Assembly: GCA_019247845.1 (NCBI GenBank)
Contig: JAFBAL010000063.1
Span: 45,941-109,940, forward strand
DNA length: 64,000 nt
From: Alphaproteobacteria bacterium
GTDB taxonomy: Bacteria; Pseudomonadota; Alphaproteobacteria; Micropepsales; Micropepsaceae
Direction: 5' to 3'
Part shown: piece after piece, positions 9,410-17,913 of the stretch
Layout of the letters: each line of letters opens with the position of its first letter
Numbering within the stretch: the stretch's first letter is position 1
Position numbers and translations under genes: made by a program
The notes under the pieces: model-generated
What the model was told of the DNA's origin: nothing
What the model saw: only the letters and a program-made list of their open reading frames with translations
Databases searched by the model: none

Positions 9410-10966
9410 TCAACTTGGCAGCCGACGCTTTTCGGCCTGGTATTTGGCAAGGTTCTCGCTGCGGCTGATCTTGCCGCTGGTGGTTTTCACCAGCCAGCCA
9501 GGCGCCACGACATGCACCGAGGCGCCCGTCAGCCCGAACGCCGCCTCGATCGCGTCGCGCACGGATTTGCGAAGGGCTAAGGTCTCGGCCGCCTCGGTCT
9601 CAGCGATCACCAGCAGCTCCTCGCTCTGCGACATCTCGCTGTAACGGCCGATGGCGACCGCGCGGCCGGGCTTGATGCCCGCGACCGTGTTGACCACCGC
9701 CTCGACGTCGTGGGCATAGAAGTTGCGGCCGTTGACGATGATGAGGTCCTTGATCCGTCCGGTGACGAACAGCTCGCCGCCGTCCATGAAGCCGAGATCG
9801 CCGCTGCGGTACCACTCGCCCGAGAACGCCGCCCTGGTCTCCTCCTCCAGCTTGTAGTAGCCGGAGAACAGGCACGACCCCTTGACCGCGATCTCGCCGT
9901 CGATGATGCGGATCTCGAGTCCCTCGATCGCCGGCCCGCACGAAAGATAATCCCTGCCGTCGCGCGTCAGGCGCCGCGGCGGCACGCCGGGCCGCGTCTG
10001 TGTCACGGCGAATACGGTCTCGGCCATCGCATAACAAGTCTGCAGCTTCGCCGGTTCGATATCGAACGCAGCGGCGAACTCGTCGAAGGTCTCGGGCTTG
10101 CACGGCTCGGAGCAATCGATGAAGGCGCGCATCGAGCTCAAGTCGTAGGTCTCGTCGCCGCGCGTGCGCACAAGGTGATGGAACGCGAAGTTCGGCAGCC
10201 AGGTCCAGCGCGCCCGGCGCCGCGCGATCTCCTCCAGCAGCATCGCCGGCCGCGCCACCCATTCGAAGGCGTCGAGGCTCGCGATGGTGCCGCCCGCGAT
10301 CAGCGGCAGCATGAAGCAGGCGATCAGACCCATGTCGTGATAGAGCGGCAGCCAGCTCGCGATCGTGTCGCCCGCCTCGAAGCCCAGCGCCTTCGAATAC
10401 GCATCGATCTGGAACAGGATCGCGTCGTGGCTGAGCGCCACGCCCTTCTTCAACCCCGTCGTGCCCGAGCTGTGCTGCAGCAGCGCGACGTTCGCGCCGC
10501 CCCGCACGCGCCAGTCTTTCAGCGGCGCGAGCCCGCGCTCGCTGCCCGCGACGCACACCGCATAGTCGCGCACCGAGATCATCGCCTCGAGCTGCGCCGC
10601 GTTCTCGGCATAGGTCACGATGCAGCGCGCGGCGATGCGGCGGAACAGCGTGTCGTGGCTGCGCCAATAGAGCGCCGGGTCCTGCTTCGGCGTCGGGAAC
10701 GGCATGAAGGATGGCACGCAGCCCGCGATCATCGCGCCCAGGTAGGCGGGATAGATGTCGGGCCCATGCTTCAGGATCACGATCACCACGTCGCCCGGCC
10801 GGCAGCCGAGCTCGACCAGCCGCGCGGCCCAGCGTTCGGCCGCGTCGACCAGCCCGCCTACGGTTAAAGTGGTGACGGACTCGGCGACGGTGACCTCGGC
10901 GAAGACGTCGTCCGGCCGCTCGCCGAGGCGCCGCACGAGGTTGTCCAGGATGGTCGCTGCCGGCAT
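9410..10966 (-). CDS. Fatty-acyl-AMP ligase-like AMP-binding enzyme
   Basis: 518 residues of the ANL adenylating superfamily. The P-loop is LLQHSSGTTGLKKGVALSH (about 160-180); the adenine-site motif is TCYAMAETVFAVTQ, and the hinge region reads GRIKDLIIVNGRNFYAHDVEAVV, both closer to fatty-acyl-AMP ligases (FAAL) than to acyl-CoA ligases. The catalytic C-terminal Lys is in KTTSGKISRS (Lys499). FAALs activate an acid as acyl-AMP and load it on an acyl carrier protein; one is encoded divergently 65 bases away. The gene is convergent with the epimerase (15-base gap). The acyl substrate is unknown. Confidence 0.85.
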   Translation of the reverse strand: MPAATILDNLVRRLGERPDDVFAEVTVAESVTTLTVGGLVDAAERWAARLVELGCRPGDVVIVILKHGPDIYPAYLGAMIAGCVPSFMPFPTPKQDPALYWRSHDTLFRRIAARCIVTYAENAAQLEAMISVRDYAVCVAGSERGLAPLKDWRVRGGANVALLQHSSGTTGLKKGVALSHDAILFQIDAYSKALGFEAGDTIASWLPLYHDMGLIACFMLPLIAGGTIASLDAFEWVARPAMLLEEIARRRARWTWLPNFAFHHLVRTRGDETYDLSSMRAFIDCSEPCKPETFDEFAAAFDIEPAKLQTCYAMAETVFAVTQTRPGVPPRRLTRDGRDYLSCGPAIEGLEIRIIDGEIAVKGSCLFSGYYKLEEETRAAFSGEWYRSGDLGFMDGGELFVTGRIKDLIIVNGRNFYAHDVEAVVNTVAGIKPGRAVAIGRYSEMSQSEELLVIAETEAAETLALRKSVRDAIEAAFGLTGASVHVVAPGWLVKTTSGKISRSENLAKYQAEKRRLPS

Positions 10967-11031
10967 GCGAATCTTTTATCGCAGATGCGCGGAACTGTGC
11001 TAGGCATCCGCGGCATCGCGAGGGACTTTCC

Positions 11032-11283
11032 ATGCAGCCGGACGTGGACGTGGCCGAAGGCGTCGCGGCGGTGATCCGCAAGGCGTTCGGCGATCCGGGC
11101 CTCGCGGTCACGCGCGCGACCGAGGCCTCGGACGTCGACGGCTGGGATTCGCTTGCGCATGCGACTCTGATGATAATGATCGCGCGGAAATTCCGCATCG
11201 ACGTGACCGAGAGCGAGAGCAACGCGCTGGTGAACGTCGGCGACCTGATCGACCTGGTGCAACGCAAGCTGAGCGCCCGATGA
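11032..11283 (+). CDS. Acyl carrier protein
   Basis: 83 residues, acidic, with the phosphopantetheine attachment motif VDGWDSLAHA; Ser40 is the expected attachment site. It is not the primary-metabolism AcpP (that has GADSLD). Start ATG 11032 has a GAGGGA Shine-Dalgarno 7-12 bases upstream. It is the first gene of a seven-gene operon and stands divergent to the FAAL-like ligase, so a pair of ligase and dedicated carrier is the simplest reading. The 3' end overlaps the acyltransferase-like gene by 4 bases. Confidence 0.9.
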   Translation: MQPDVDVAEGVAAVIRKAFGDPGLAVTRATEASDVDGWDSLAHATLMIMIARKFRIDVTESESNALVNVGDLIDLVQRKLSAR

Positions 11284-12188
11284 GCGTAACCGAAGCCCGT
11301 CCGGCGAATTACGACCGCATCGTCGGCGCAGAGGGCTGGCAGTTCATCTCCCGGATCGACGGCATCGACGAGAAGAACGCGGCCGCGATCCGCCTGAGCG
11401 AGGCCGAGCTCGTCCATTGGGCGCGCACGCTCGAGTTCCGCGCCGCCTGGTGCGCGCGCCGGGGCGCCGCCTACCACTTCATGGTCGCGCCCAACAAGGC
11501 GTCGGTCTATGGCGAGTTCCTGCCGCCGGGGCTGGCGCCGTCGCCCGACCGCGATCTCTGCGCGCTCACGCGCCACCTCGCGGCGAACTCCGACGCGGTG
11601 CTGCTCGACCCGCGGCCCGCGCTGCTCGACGAGAAGCCGAAGCGCGACGTCTATTTCCGAGGCGACGAGCATTGGAACTCGATCGGCGCCTTCATCGCCT
11701 ATACGCAGCTGATGCGCGAGGTCACGAAGACCGTCGCCGCGCCGATCCTCGCCGAAGCCGAGCTGAAGGCGACCGAGAAGCCGTTCATGGGCGGACTTGA
11801 GGCGCTGGCGGAATCTCCCGAGCCCGAGCGCATCAAGGGCCTGGCGATCAAGCAGGCGCGGTCGAAGGAGATCTTCGTCAACAAGCGCGACGGCCGCGGC
11901 AAGGTGCAGGTCTTCGCGCACGAGGATGCGAGCCTGCCCCGCGCCGTCGTGCTGCGCGATTCCTTCGGCAGCTTCATGCTGCCGTTCCTGATCGAGAGCT
12001 TCTCGCGCGTGGTCGTGGTCAGCAGCCGCGCGGTGCTGCTCGACCTGGTGCGAAGCGAGAAGCCCGACGTCGTGATCCACGAGCTGTGCGAGCGCTATCT
12101 CGACGCCGTGCCCGACGACATCCGCGCCAAGCCGTTCCGCACCATGTGCGACATCGACGCCGCCGACCTGCCGGCGCGGGCGGGCTGA
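11280..12188 (+). CDS. AlgX/AlgJ-type SGNH acyltransferase-like protein, no signal peptide
   Basis: 302 residues. The AlgX/AlgJ signature Asp-x-His-Trp occurs as GDEHWN (Asp129, His131), and the nucleophile motif is VVLRDSFGSF with Ser228; together these give the Ser-His-Asp triad of alginate O-acetyltransferases. Unlike AlgX and AlgJ, it has no signal peptide or N-terminal membrane segment, so it should stay in the cytoplasm, where acyl-ACP is available. It overlaps the ACP gene (ATGA) and is followed after 2 bases by the next gene. Inferred role: moving an acyl group from the ACP to a glycan precursor. The fold assignment is stronger than the donor assignment. Confidence 0.75.
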   Translation: MSVTEARPANYDRIVGAEGWQFISRIDGIDEKNAAAIRLSEAELVHWARTLEFRAAWCARRGAAYHFMVAPNKASVYGEFLPPGLAPSPDRDLCALTRHLAANSDAVLLDPRPALLDEKPKRDVYFRGDEHWNSIGAFIAYTQLMREVTKTVAAPILAEAELKATEKPFMGGLEALAESPEPERIKGLAIKQARSKEIFVNKRDGRGKVQVFAHEDASLPRAVVLRDSFGSFMLPFLIESFSRVVVVSSRAVLLDLVRSEKPDVVIHELCERYLDAVPDDIRAKPFRTMCDIDAADLPARAG

Positions 12189-12190
12189 CG

Positions 12191-13912
12191 ATGACGGCGC
12201 TCGAGGTCTTCGCGAAGCTGACGGGCGTCGATCCCACATCGCGGCTGGGGCCTGCCGCGGACGGCGATGCGCTCGATCTCGTCGAAGACGTCTGGTTCGC
12301 CAGCGACACCGAGCTTCGCCTGCGCGTCTCGTCGCGCAAGTCGGACGCGCAGATGCGCTTCTATCAGGCCGACCGGGCGGCGGGCGGACTGGTCGAGATC
12401 GGCGCGCTGGAGCTCAAAGGCGACGGTGCGCTTTTCGCCGACGCGGCGACGCGCAATCCCTTCCTGCCGATCCTGGTCGCGGTGTCCGACGGGAGCGCGG
12501 GCGTGCTCGCCTTCCCGTCGCTCTGCCGCGGGGGCGCGCATTACGGCGAGCTGCGCGTGCTGGCGGAGTGGCCGAGCTACATCACCGCGCTGCGCCGGGT
12601 GTCGCGCGCGCTCACCGACGAGTTCCTGGGTTGGCCCGATGCGTCGCCCTTCGCCGTCGGCGAGCTGAAGATCGACGTGCGCGAGGCCACCGGCGCCGAG
12701 CGGATATTCTCCGCCGCGTTCAAGCAATGGCTGCACGAGCTGTTCGCGCTGGGCCTGACGCTCGACGAGACCGGCCATGCGGCAAGCGACAAGGCGCGCG
12801 CGCATATCGAGCGCCGCGCGGCGTCCGAGGCGCCGGCGCGCAATTCCGGCCTCGGCCTCGCCCTTCCCGCCGACGCGCTTCCCACCATCGCAGCCCTGGT
12901 GTCGCGGCGCTTGAGCATTCCCGAGGACGCCGGCACGGCCGTGGGTTCCTATGTGATCGCGGATGCCGACAGCGGCGTCCCGCGCTGCAGCGTGTCGATG
13001 CCGCCCTTGAACGGATTCCTGCTCCCGCTTCAGCCGGCCGACGCGGCGATCCCGTTCCCGCTGCTCACGCGCGAAGGCGGCGCGGAAGGCGAATGCAAGG
13101 CGCCCCCCCTGCCGCTCGCCATCCGTTACTTGAGCCAGTCCGCGCCGCACGAGGCCTCGCTGCTGTTCCCGGCCGCGCCGGCGGCACAGGTCCTCAAGCG
13201 CAGCTTGAGCGGCGAAGAAAAGGCGCGCGCGCGCATCTGCGTGCTCGTGAGCGGCGAGGCGTCGACCTTCGCCGCCTCTCTCGCGCGCCAGACCCTTGCG
13301 GCGCAATGCGAGGTCGTCGCCGTCGACGGCAATGCCGCGATCAACGACGCGGCGGCAAAGGCGGGCGGCAACTACCTCCTGCTCGCGGACGGCAGCATCG
13401 CGCTGCACGACCCGCGCACGCTCGAGACGCTGTTGCTGCTGGCGCAGGAGGACGCGGTCGCGACGGCGAGCTGCGTGATCCTGCGCGAGACGCGGTTCGA
13501 GAAGGGCAGCGCGCTCAGCCAGCGCTCCGGTGGCCTCTATCCCGTCACGGTGTCGCTGAGCGGCGCGCCCAGCCTGGTGTTCAAGGAGATCGAGAGCCTG
13601 GCCGCCTTCCCGCGCGCGACCTATCCGGTCGTGGGCAACTCGTTCCGCCTCGCCCTGATCCGCACCGAGGTCTGGCGGCAGCTCTGCGGCCTCGACGCGC
13701 GCAACTTCCCCGTGGCCAACCACGACGTCGACTTCGCGCTGCGCGCCATCAAGGCGGGCTATGTGCATCTGTGCACCTCCGCGGCGACGGCGTCCGATCT
13801 CGGCGACGCGGCGCCGCGCGAGCAATCCGACGTGCTCTCTCTCGCCTATCTCCCCGCGCATCGCTGGCAGCAGGTGTTCGCGGCATCGGCGGTGATCCGG
13901 GACCTGCGCTGA
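12191..13912 (+). CDS. Large GT2-like protein with degenerate catalytic domain
   Basis: 573 residues. The first ~330 residues are not recognised. From about 340 on there is a GT2-A-like domain: ARICVLVSGE strand, YLLLADGSIALHDPRTLETLL where active enzymes carry a DxD, then VVGNSFRLALIRTEVWRQL and NHDVDFALRAIKAGY, which match the distal acceptor/ED-type region of rhamnosyltransferase-like GT2 enzymes. The DxD position reads ADGS, so metal and donor binding are doubtful and the protein may be structural. ATG 12191 lies 2 bases after the previous stop; the 3' end overlaps the next gene by one base (TGATG). Confidence 0.65.
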   Translation: MTALEVFAKLTGVDPTSRLGPAADGDALDLVEDVWFASDTELRLRVSSRKSDAQMRFYQADRAAGGLVEIGALELKGDGALFADAATRNPFLPILVAVSDGSAGVLAFPSLCRGGAHYGELRVLAEWPSYITALRRVSRALTDEFLGWPDASPFAVGELKIDVREATGAERIFSAAFKQWLHELFALGLTLDETGHAASDKARAHIERRAASEAPARNSGLGLALPADALPTIAALVSRRLSIPEDAGTAVGSYVIADADSGVPRCSVSMPPLNGFLLPLQPADAAIPFPLLTREGGAEGECKAPPLPLAIRYLSQSAPHEASLLFPAAPAAQVLKRSLSGEEKARARICVLVSGEASTFAASLARQTLAAQCEVVAVDGNAAINDAAAKAGGNYLLLADGSIALHDPRTLETLLLLAQEDAVATASCVILRETRFEKGSALSQRSGGLYPVTVSLSGAPSLVFKEIESLAAFPRATYPVVGNSFRLALIRTEVWRQLCGLDARNFPVANHDVDFALRAIKAGYVHLCTSAATASDLGDAAPREQSDVLSLAYLPAHRWQQVFAASAVIRDLR

Positions 13913-15466
13913 TGAAGCTCTGCGTCATCGTGCCCTCGCAGGACTACCTGAAGCAGGCGGGCGTGCGCATCCGCTATCAGCGCATCGCCAAGCACCTGGA
14001 AGAGCTCGGCACCGAGCTCTCCATCGAGGTGATCGACAATTTCAGCCGCACCACGGCGATCGACAAGGACGTCTATCTGCTCAGCAAGTGCAACGACGCC
14101 CGCGCCTATGTCGTGGCGCACAGGCTGGCCGCGGCGCGCAAGCTCGTCGGCGTCGACTATTTCGACGACTATCTGAGCCAGGTGTCCGACAGCCGCTTCG
14201 CGCGCATGCGCGACTGGTTCCGCGCCATGGCGGGCCTCGCCGATTTCGCATTGTGCTCGACGGAGCGGATGCGCGAGGTGGTGAGCGCGCTTTCGCCCGG
14301 CCTTCCCTGTCACGTCATGAACGATCCCTTCGAGCGCTTCGATCCCGCCGCCATCGCCGGAGTGCTGGCGCAAAAGCTCGAGCGCGCGCGCCGGCAAGGT
14401 GCTCGACGTCGCCTGGTTCGGCGTCGGCGACAACACCCATTTCCGCATCGGGCTGCAGGATCTGGTCGACATGGCCGAGACGCTGACCGCGCTCGCGGCC
14501 GGGCCGTTCGCCGTGCAGCTCACCATCTCGACCAATGCGCGCGCGCTGGAAGCGGACGCGCTTGCGATGCTGCGCCGCCTGCCCGTCCCCTTCACCGTCC
14601 GCGAATGGAGCGAGGACGGCGAGCGCGCGCTGCTGGCCGGGAGCCTCGCCTGCTTCCTTCCCGTCAGCGCGCAGCCCTTCAGCATCGCCAAGTCGCTGAA
14701 CCGCTGCGTCACCGCGCTCGCCGGCGGCACGCAGGTGCTGAGCGCAGGCTTCCCGCTCTACCATCCCTTCGCCGAGTTCATCTATGACGACCCGGCGGCG
14801 CTTCTCGCCGATATCGCGCGCGGCGAGTTGCGGCTGCGTCCCGACACGGCCGAGGCGCTGGCCGAGCGCTTCGACCACATCGCCTCGCCCATCGGCGAAT
14901 CCACCAAGCTCGCCCAGTTCCTTCTCGGCCGCCTGATCGAAAAGCGCGCACGTTCGCGCATCGCATCCGTGACGCCGTCGCTCGCCATCGTGCACGGCAG
15001 GCGCACGCCGGTCTGGTCGCACAAGATCGCGCAGCGCATGGGCCACCTCTCCATCGGCACGCCGGTGAGCCCGCCGGAGCTGAACTACGACGTCGAGTTC
15101 CGCCTGGTGCCCGGCACCGGCGAGGTCGAGGCGGTGATGACCGAGAAGGCCTGGCCCCTGCTGCGCCAGGATTGCCAGGCCGCGCTCGAGCCCGCCAAGG
15201 CGCGGTCGGGCCGGCCCGCCAAGCTGCTGCGCCTCTCCGGCGACGGAAGCCTTCGGGGCATCGCAGACAAGCCGTTCCCGTCGAAAGACGCCAAGCTGCG
15301 CACGCTTGCCTCTTACGGCGCGGTGATGGACGGCATGGTGGCGCGCACGCGGCACCTGTTCCCGGGCATCACCGCCTATGTCTCGGAATTCGACGACGCG
15401 CTGATCGCGGCCAGAGGCGAAGGAGCAGGCGAAGGATCGGGCGAAGAACGGAGCGAAGCGCCGTGA
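13912..15466 (+). pseudogene. GT-B-like glycosyltransferase with frameshift in a GC repeat
   Basis: Two open frames together make one ~517-residue GT-B-like protein. The 5' half starts MKLCVIVPSQDYLKQAG, with VGVDYFDDYLSQ and ADFALCSTERMREVV, and reaches the (GC)5 run at 14382-14391. The homologous sequence then continues one frame over as GKVLDVAWFGVGDNTHF and later LPVSAQPFSIAKSLNRCV. Loss of one GC unit, or gain of one base, explains the switch. As read, translation would give 291 residues ending at 14787, the last ~130 of them not native. It may be a sequencing slip, a real mutation or a phase-variable tract. The ends overlap both neighbours, so the operon context is intact. Confidence 0.75.
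14399..15466 (+). CDS. 3' fragment of the frameshifted glycosyltransferase
   Basis: The downstream open frame (355 codons from GTG 14399) holds the donor-side half of the GT-B-like protein described for 13912-15466. Motifs include FLPVSAQPFSIAKSLNRCVTAL and GTQVLSAGFPLYHPF, resembling the sugar-nucleotide site of group 1 transferases, followed by an unrecognised C-terminal ~170 residues. The GTG has no convincing ribosome site and lies exactly where the frame changes, so it is unlikely to be an independent gene. Its stop overlaps the GTG of the next gene. Confidence 0.45.
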   Translation: MLDVAWFGVGDNTHFRIGLQDLVDMAETLTALAAGPFAVQLTISTNARALEADALAMLRRLPVPFTVREWSEDGERALLAGSLACFLPVSAQPFSIAKSLNRCVTALAGGTQVLSAGFPLYHPFAEFIYDDPAALLADIARGELRLRPDTAEALAERFDHIASPIGESTKLAQFLLGRLIEKRARSRIASVTPSLAIVHGRRTPVWSHKIAQRMGHLSIGTPVSPPELNYDVEFRLVPGTGEVEAVMTEKAWPLLRQDCQAALEPAKARSGRPAKLLRLSGDGSLRGIADKPFPSKDAKLRTLASYGAVMDGMVARTRHLFPGITAYVSEFDDALIAARGEGAGEGSGEERSEAP

Positions 15467-16614
15467 CGCCGCGCGCGCAGGTCGTGTTCCTGGTCAACCT
15501 GCTCCAGGACGTCAACATCATAAGGCCACTGCTCCATCTGATCGCGGCCGAGCTCGACGTGCCGCAGGTGCTCGCCGTCACCGACAAGTTCATCGAGCGC
15601 GACAAGAACGGCATCTGGGGCGCGGAGCTGCGCGAGATCTCGCAAGCCACGGGCGCCGCGATCAGCGTCTACGATTCCGCCTGGACGGCGTATCAGCTGC
15701 TGCAGGACCGTTGCGGCGTCATCGTCGCGGCGAGCGAGTCCAACCTTGGCGCGCATCTGCACACCCACGACGTCTTCCGAGCCGCGCCCGCGTCCTATCT
15801 CAAGCTCACCTTGCAGCACGGCTACGAATGCGTGGGCTTCCTGCAGAACCGCGAGCACGTGCTGGCGCACGGCCACAACGTCTCGTTCGCGGCCGACGTG
15901 ATCTGCGGCTGGAGCGAGCCGTCGATGCTGACCTCGGTCGTGGCGACGGAGCGCGCCAAGCTCTGCGTCACCGGACCGTCGACGCTGATCGAGATCGACG
16001 GCGGGCCCGCGCCGGCGCGCACCACCACCGCGGCGGGGCTCGTCTGCGAGAACCTTCATTCGGTGCGGCTCAACGTCGGCAGCGACACCAAGTCGTCCTT
16101 CCTGGGCTCGTTCGGCGAGTTCTGCCGCCATCTCGAGCAGCGCGGCGAGAGCGTGGTGATGAAGCCGCATCCCGGCGGCCAATACGTCGTGAAGAACCGC
16201 GTCGAGCTTCCGCCCAATGTCGAGCTCAACAACAACCCGATCTACAAGATCGATCTCGGCGGCTTCGGCTACGGCATCTCGGCGCCGTCCTCGATCGTCA
16301 TCGACCTCGCCATCGCCGGCGTTCCCGTCGCGGTATGGCGCGACCAGGACGGACGCATGGACACGAGCAACTTCTCCGGCCTCGCCTTCATCCAGGAGAC
16401 GCGCGACTGGATCGCCTTCAAGCGCGACACCGACCTGCGCCGCGCGGCGATCCTCGAGCGCCAGCGCGCCTTCCTCCAGTCCACACGGTTGCTGATCGAA
16501 CCGAAGGAGATCCGCCGCCGCTTCCTGTCGCTGATCGGCAACGGGCTTTCGGCCATGGCAAATGCGAGGCGGTCGCGGCGTCCGTTAACGCAAGCCCATT
16601 CGCAGATTGCGTGA
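15463..16614 (+). CDS. Putative polysaccharide transferase with KPHP motif
   Basis: 383 residues from GTG 15463, which overlaps the upstream TGA (GTGA); no better start exists. Motifs recall CDP-glycerol glycerophosphotransferase and capsule-export GT-B proteins: LQHGYEC (118-124), VMKPHPGGQY (232-241) and SAPSSIVIDLAIAGVPVAVW (273-292), where these families bind the CDP moiety. Length fits a single catalytic domain. No signal peptide. It probably transfers a sugar- or polyol-phosphate or modifies the chain end; the exact donor cannot be inferred. It is co-directional in the ACP-led operon and 42 bases precede the next gene. Confidence 0.65.
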   Translation: MTPRAQVVFLVNLLQDVNIIRPLLHLIAAELDVPQVLAVTDKFIERDKNGIWGAELREISQATGAAISVYDSAWTAYQLLQDRCGVIVAASESNLGAHLHTHDVFRAAPASYLKLTLQHGYECVGFLQNREHVLAHGHNVSFAADVICGWSEPSMLTSVVATERAKLCVTGPSTLIEIDGGPAPARTTTAAGLVCENLHSVRLNVGSDTKSSFLGSFGEFCRHLEQRGESVVMKPHPGGQYVVKNRVELPPNVELNNNPIYKIDLGGFGYGISAPSSIVIDLAIAGVPVAVWRDQDGRMDTSNFSGLAFIQETRDWIAFKRDTDLRRAAILERQRAFLQSTRLLIEPKEIRRRFLSLIGNGLSAMANARRSRRPLTQAHSQIA

Positions 16615-16656
16615 CGCCCGCAACCCGTCTATGCAAAAGAAAAAAGCGGACGGGGC

Positions 16657-17355
16657 ATGTCGCAGCAACCTAAAGTCTATGTCGGATACGACAGCCGCGA
16701 GGACGTCGCCTGGCAGGTCTGCCGCCACTCGCTGCTGCGCCATGCGAGCCGCGACATCGGCGTCTTCCCGCTGCGCCAGACCATGCTGCGCGAGCTCGGC
16801 CTCTATACCCGCGCGGTCGAGACGGGCGCCTCCACCGAGTTCACCTTGACGCGGTTCCTGACCCCCTATCTCGCGGCGCATGAAGGCTGGTCGGTGTTCG
16901 TGGATTGCGATTTCCTGTTCACCGCCGACATCTTCGCGCTGCTCGACACGCTCGACGCCACGAAAGCGATCCACGTCGTCAAGCACGACTACACGCCGCG
17001 GCAATCGATCAAGATGGACGGCAAGGCCCAAGCCGTCTATCCGCGCAAGAACTGGTCGTCCTTCATCGTGTTCAACGGCGCGCATGACAGGGTCAAGGCG
17101 CTGACGCCGGAGCTGGTGAACTCGGCGCCGCCCGCCTTCCTGCACCGTTTCTCCTGGGTGCCCGACGACGAGGCGATCGGCGCGGTGCCGCTGGAATGGA
17201 ACTTCCTGGTCGGCGAATACGACAAGACCCCAAGGCCGCCCGCGGCGATCCACTACACAAACGGCGGGCCGTGGTTCGACAACTGCCGCGACGTCGACTA
17301 TGCCGATCTCTGGAACGCGGAGCACGACCTCGTGCTGGCCGGGCGGCGCGCCTGA
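16657..17355 (+). CDS. DxD-type glycosyltransferase (GT8-like)
   Basis: 232 residues, GT-A fold. It starts KVYVGYDSREDVAWQVCRHS, a pattern seen in GT8-like transferases, and has VFVDCDFLF with a DxD at Asp83/Asp85 for metal and nucleotide-sugar binding. A distal His/Asn region (AIHYTNGGPWF) matches the third metal ligand area of GT8 enzymes. It is the last gene of the 11032-17355 operon; the following gene is a membrane protein with no obvious link. Donor and acceptor unknown. Confidence 0.82.
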   Translation: MSQQPKVYVGYDSREDVAWQVCRHSLLRHASRDIGVFPLRQTMLRELGLYTRAVETGASTEFTLTRFLTPYLAAHEGWSVFVDCDFLFTADIFALLDTLDATKAIHVVKHDYTPRQSIKMDGKAQAVYPRKNWSSFIVFNGAHDRVKALTPELVNSAPPAFLHRFSWVPDDEAIGAVPLEWNFLVGEYDKTPRPPAAIHYTNGGPWFDNCRDVDYADLWNAEHDLVLAGRRA

Positions 17356-17412
17356 ACAAAGCTTCATCGCGCGGACGGAGCGCCGCCATCCGGCGCACGG
17401 CACACTGCGCGC

Positions 17413-17838
17413 ATGAATTTCAACCTCCGCCGCCGGCCCAGCTCCGTCCGTCTCGTCGCCGCGAGCCTGGCCGGCAGCGTCGTGGGCATCGTCGTGCTCA
17501 TCGCGACGCTCGCGGCCGATTGGGATCGTGTCGCGACGATGGTGCCGCCCGACCAGGGCCTCGGCGTCACGCTCGCAAGGATCGCGCTCACCGTGCTTCT
17601 GGGCGGCACGCTTCCCACCGTGCTGATAGGAGCCGTGCTGACGGCGCTCAAGCGGGCCAATGCCGTCACGCTGGTGCTCACCCCGGCCATCCTGTTCCTG
17701 CTCATCCTGGCGCGGATCGGCGACGCCGGCCTGGCCTATGCCGTGCTTCCCGCCATGATCGCGGGAGCGGCGGCGATGCTGTGGCTTCTCGCAACTGCGA
17801 AGCCGGCACCCGAGCCGGTCCATCTCGTCTTCGAGTGA
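17413..17838 (+). CDS. Small membrane protein
   Basis: 141 residues with four predicted membrane helices: about 16-37, 52-76, 82-102 and 106-126. The N-terminus (MNFNLRRRPSS) is positively charged, suggesting an Nin topology. No family motif recognised. It is co-directional with fhs, 75 bases upstream, but nothing in the sequence ties it to C1 metabolism. Confidence 0.7.
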   Translation: MNFNLRRRPSSVRLVAASLAGSVVGIVVLIATLAADWDRVATMVPPDQGLGVTLARIALTVLLGGTLPTVLIGAVLTALKRANAVTLVLTPAILFLLILARIGDAGLAYAVLPAMIAGAAAMLWLLATAKPAPEPVHLVFE

Positions 17839-17913
17839 CTGGCTGCGCAATCCGGCGTAGAGTCCGCGCCGTCACGTCAACCCGCATTCCTCCCCGACCT
17901 GAGAGAACCAGTC

